A stretch of DNA of 56,290 bases from CAZKFN01 sp964552035 (GTDB lineage: Bacteria > Bacteroidota > Bacteroidia > Flavobacteriales_E > Vicingaceae). The stretch is taken from positions 1 through 56,290 of the forward strand of contig CAZKFN010000003.1 in assembly GCA_964552035.1 (NCBI GenBank), in the 5' to 3' direction. A program made the translations under genes and the position numbers. This document shows positions 54,176-56,290 of this stretch, in pieces (within the stretch, counting starts at the first letter, position 1; each line of letters begins with the position of its first letter). Below the pieces are notes generated by a model. The model was not told the DNA's origin. It was given only the letters and a program-made list of their open reading frames with translations, and did not search any database.

Positions 54176-54898
54176 ATGGATACTAAAGAGCGAAAGAGGT
54201 TTTTAAATTCACTTCTATTTCCCAGTTTATTTGTTGCTTTGCTATGGATAATCAAAGGGATTGAGTTAGCAAATGACATTAAGTTTACTCAATATGGAGT
54301 TTTGCCAAGAGATTTAAAAGGCTTGAGAGGAATTATATTTTCCCCTTTAATTCATGGAGATTTAAAACACCTCTTTAATAATACAGTTCCCTTATTGGTC
54401 TTAGGTTCTACTTTATTTTATTTTTATAAAGAGGTAGCTCCAAAATTAGTTATTTGGTCCTATTTATTAGCTGGTTTATATACTTGGATATCAGCTAGAA
54501 CATCTTATCATATTGGTGCCAGTGGATTGGTTTATGCTCTTTTTGGTTTCCTTTTTATAAGTGGATTTATAAGAAAGTATATTCCTCTAATTGCGATTTC
54601 TTTTTTGGTTGCTTTTTTATACGGTAGCTTAGTTTGGGGAATTTTACCTTTTGATGAAAGTACTTCTTTTGAAGGGCATTTTTGGGGGTTGATTGTAGGA
54701 ATTATTTTTGCTATCTATTATAGAAAGATAGGGCCACAGCCTAAAAAATATTCTTGGGAACTGGAAGAAGAAAAGTTGGGTGAAGAAGAGGAAAAGATTG
54801 AGGAGAATAACTTACCAATGAATAATTACGATAAAGAGGATGAGGTAAATATAGTTTATCACTTTGTACCTAAGAAAAAACCGAATCAAGATCAATAA
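54176..54898 (+). CDS. Rhomboid family intramembrane serine protease
   Basis: 240 residues with about six membrane helices over residues 13-190. The catalytic pair is Ser116 in HIGASGLVYA and His168 in FEGHFWG; the HGDLKHLFNN motif with its Asn residues is at 60-69. It cuts single-span proteins within the membrane. The last ~45 residues are a cytosolic acidic tail (ELEEEKLGEEEEKIEENN). It converges with the beta-barrel gene, 3 bp apart. Confidence 0.93.
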   Translation: MDTKERKRFLNSLLFPSLFVALLWIIKGIELANDIKFTQYGVLPRDLKGLRGIIFSPLIHGDLKHLFNNTVPLLVLGSTLFYFYKEVAPKLVIWSYLLAGLYTWISARTSYHIGASGLVYALFGFLFISGFIRKYIPLIAISFLVAFLYGSLVWGILPFDESTSFEGHFWGLIVGIIFAIYYRKIGPQPKKYSWELEEEKLGEEEEKIEENNLPMNNYDKEDEVNIVYHFVPKKKPNQDQ

Positions 54899-54901
54899 AA
54901 T

Positions 54902-56290
54902 TCAAAACTTAAACCTTAGTTGTACTCTTACATCACTTTTAGTTCGTCCTGAAATCATCTCTCTTCCACTACCTATGTTTTCTCTATCCGTATAATAAGT
55001 TTGAGCATATCGCAACCATAAATCAATCCCTCTTGAAATATGGTATTTGGTATTGATATAAAATCTACTTCCCTTTCCGTAATATGCAGGAAAGGAGTAT
55101 GCGTATAATACATCATTTTCGTAAGCATAAATACGACTTTCCCAAGAATCCGTATCAAAAATTGCATAACGCAGAGAAAAGGAGAGTGGGAAGCTTAGCA
55201 TTTTGAATTGTAAGTCTTGATAGATTAAAATCCCATTTTCTTTTCTGCTTTTTCCTAAATTATAAGCTGTAAATTCGACTCTATTTTTTAGGGTGATATT
55301 TTTGGTGATTTGATAAGAGAAATTTAATCTATAATCCGATTTTACTTCATCTGTTACTTTAGCTGCTCCAGTAATAACATCACCTTCATTTTTTTCTTTT
55401 TCCCTTTTCCTAAACCTAATATAGGCTTCCATTTTTCGGTTAGGCCTATACTTAAATTCACTCATCAAGCGCTGTCCTTTACTTGGAGCATCTACTTGAA
55501 ATCTCAACCATGGGAAAGAGAAATAATCTACATACGCAGAAAAGGAAAAGTTAGAGTTGAGGTTGATATTAGTACCCATGAAAGTTCCGTTCTCATTATA
55601 ATTGTTTGAGTTTTCACCTATAGCATTACTCTGAATGGCTATAAAATTTCTATCAAACTTTCTGTTTTGTATAGAAAATGAAACGTTTGGGTCTATAGCT
55701 ATTAATAAACCATTGGTATAAGCTATTCCACCATTAATGCTGTGGCTTATTTCTCCAAAAAGATTAAAGTTTTTATAGAGGTAGCTGTAATCCACCCCTA
55801 GATTACTATTAGAATTTTTTAGGTGGTTAAACTTATTGTAAAGTTGCTTTCTAGGTCTATAAATAGCTTCAATTTCATTGTGAACAGCTGTAATACCAAG
55901 TTTTAAACCTTTATTATCATAACTTAAGTGACTTCCAAAATACTTGTCTTTAATGGCGTTTTTATTATTGATTTCAGAAAAGGTTCTATGAAAACCAGTT
56001 TCTTGAAATGATGAGATTATAGTTTTATTTTGAAGACTATCAAACCCAATAACATTAGCATCTATCATTTTACTAGAGCAAAATAAAGTCAATTCCCAAT
56101 TTTTATAAGCTAATGTTGTTCCTCCGCCTCTTAAGAATAAAGCTTCTTGAGCGGAGGTATGCGGTCTTAATTTTTGAGCATTTCTTTTTAAACTAAAAAC
56201 ATGAGGAGAACGTCCAAAAGCCATGCCCGACCAAAAGGTTAAGCCTTGCCCAAATTGAGCATGGAAATCACCGAGAGCAAATTGTTTTAC
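54902..56290 (-). CDS. Outer-membrane beta-barrel-like protein, 5' truncated by window edge
   Basis: The frame is open past the Met at 56224 to the window end, adding 22 residues (including GDFHAQFGQGLTFWSG), so the true start is outside. The visible ~460 residues are alternating short strands with many aromatic residues and end in a terminal Phe (VRVQLRFKF), the usual last strand of an outer-membrane barrel. The GQGLTFWSGMAFGRSP segment recalls the C-terminal barrel part of Bacteroidota helix-hairpin-helix (ComEA-like) surface proteins; that identity is from memory and is moderate. Function unknown. Confidence 0.7.
   Translation of the reverse strand, partial: VKQFALGDFHAQFGQGLTFWSGMAFGRSPHVFSLKRNAQKLRPHTSAQEALFLRGGGTTLAYKNWELTLFCSSKMIDANVIGFDSLQNKTIISSFQETGFHRTFSEINNKNAIKDKYFGSHLSYDNKGLKLGITAVHNEIEAIYRPRKQLYNKFNHLKNSNSNLGVDYSYLYKNFNLFGEISHSINGGIAYTNGLLIAIDPNVSFSIQNRKFDRNFIAIQSNAIGENSNNYNENGTFMGTNINLNSNFSFSAYVDYFSFPWLRFQVDAPSKGQRLMSEFKYRPNRKMEAYIRFRKREKEKNEGDVITGAAKVTDEVKSDYRLNFSYQITKNITLKNRVEFTAYNLGKSRKENGILIYQDLQFKMLSFPLSFSLRYAIFDTDSWESRIYAYENDVLYAYSFPAYYGKGSRFYINTKYHISRGIDLWLRYAQTYYTDRENIGSGREMISGRTKSDVRVQLRFKF

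Overview
The window is AT-rich and protein-dense and carries one strand of a chromosomal core region from a member of the Bacteroidota, most likely order Flavobacteriales (inference). Supporting signs are: a -7 promoter motif of the form TAnnTTTG upstream of many genes, few Shine-Dalgarno sequences, a ribosomal cluster order (secY-map-infA-rpmJ, no adk, no tuf after fusA, then rplQ-carA-eno-gltA) known from this phylum, zinc-free L36 and S14, and families common there (DUF2797, DUF2911, DUF1573, a PIG-L deacetylase next to a sodium:solute symporter). No rRNA, tRNA, IS element, prophage or CRISPR array was seen.

Layout. 1-6 kb: the 3' part of a DPP-IV-like peptidase, convergent with a PIG-L deacetylase / 47-residue membrane protein / SSS symporter operon. 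6-9 kb: a GNAT and TPR membrane protein pair, then a divergent DUF2797 gene. 9.7-12.2 kb: rpsP-rimM-trmN6-nitroreductase operon. 12.3-16.3 kb: DEAD-box helicase-msrB-ung, a DUF2911 gene and a class III aminotransferase. 16.3-22.7 kb: looser, accessory-like DNA with long noncoding stretches, a serine beta-lactamase-like hydrolase, a hemerythrin-like protein, two coupled small membrane proteins, a secreted protein and a cysteine-rich lipoprotein.

22.7-40.6 kb is one fused str-S10-spc-alpha cluster from rpsL to rplQ, about 18 kb on the plus strand, with a good promoter in front of rpsL and a strong terminator after rplQ. carA and eno follow with their own promoter, then gltA with a promoter and terminator of its own, then a UbiD-family decarboxylase.

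46.6-56.3 kb: an AlgI/AlgJ-like O-acetylation pair, a C-terminal processing protease with a DUF1573 protein, a META-domain lipoprotein, a type II NADH dehydrogenase, a rhomboid protease and the 3' part of a beta-barrel-like surface protein.

The most striking observation is in carA. The small subunit of carbamoyl-phosphate synthetase is intact and translationally packed against eno, yet its glutaminase domain has Ser where the nucleophilic Cys belongs (residue 257) and Leu where the catalytic His belongs (residue 343). This predicts an ammonia-dependent or otherwise rewired carbamoyl-phosphate synthetase. Lesser leads are the unannotated 47-residue protein overlapping its two neighbours, several genes with a -7 element so close to ATG that leaderless mRNA is expected, a paired-cysteine lipoprotein, and a 1.27 kb noncoding stretch holding an orphan promoter-like site.
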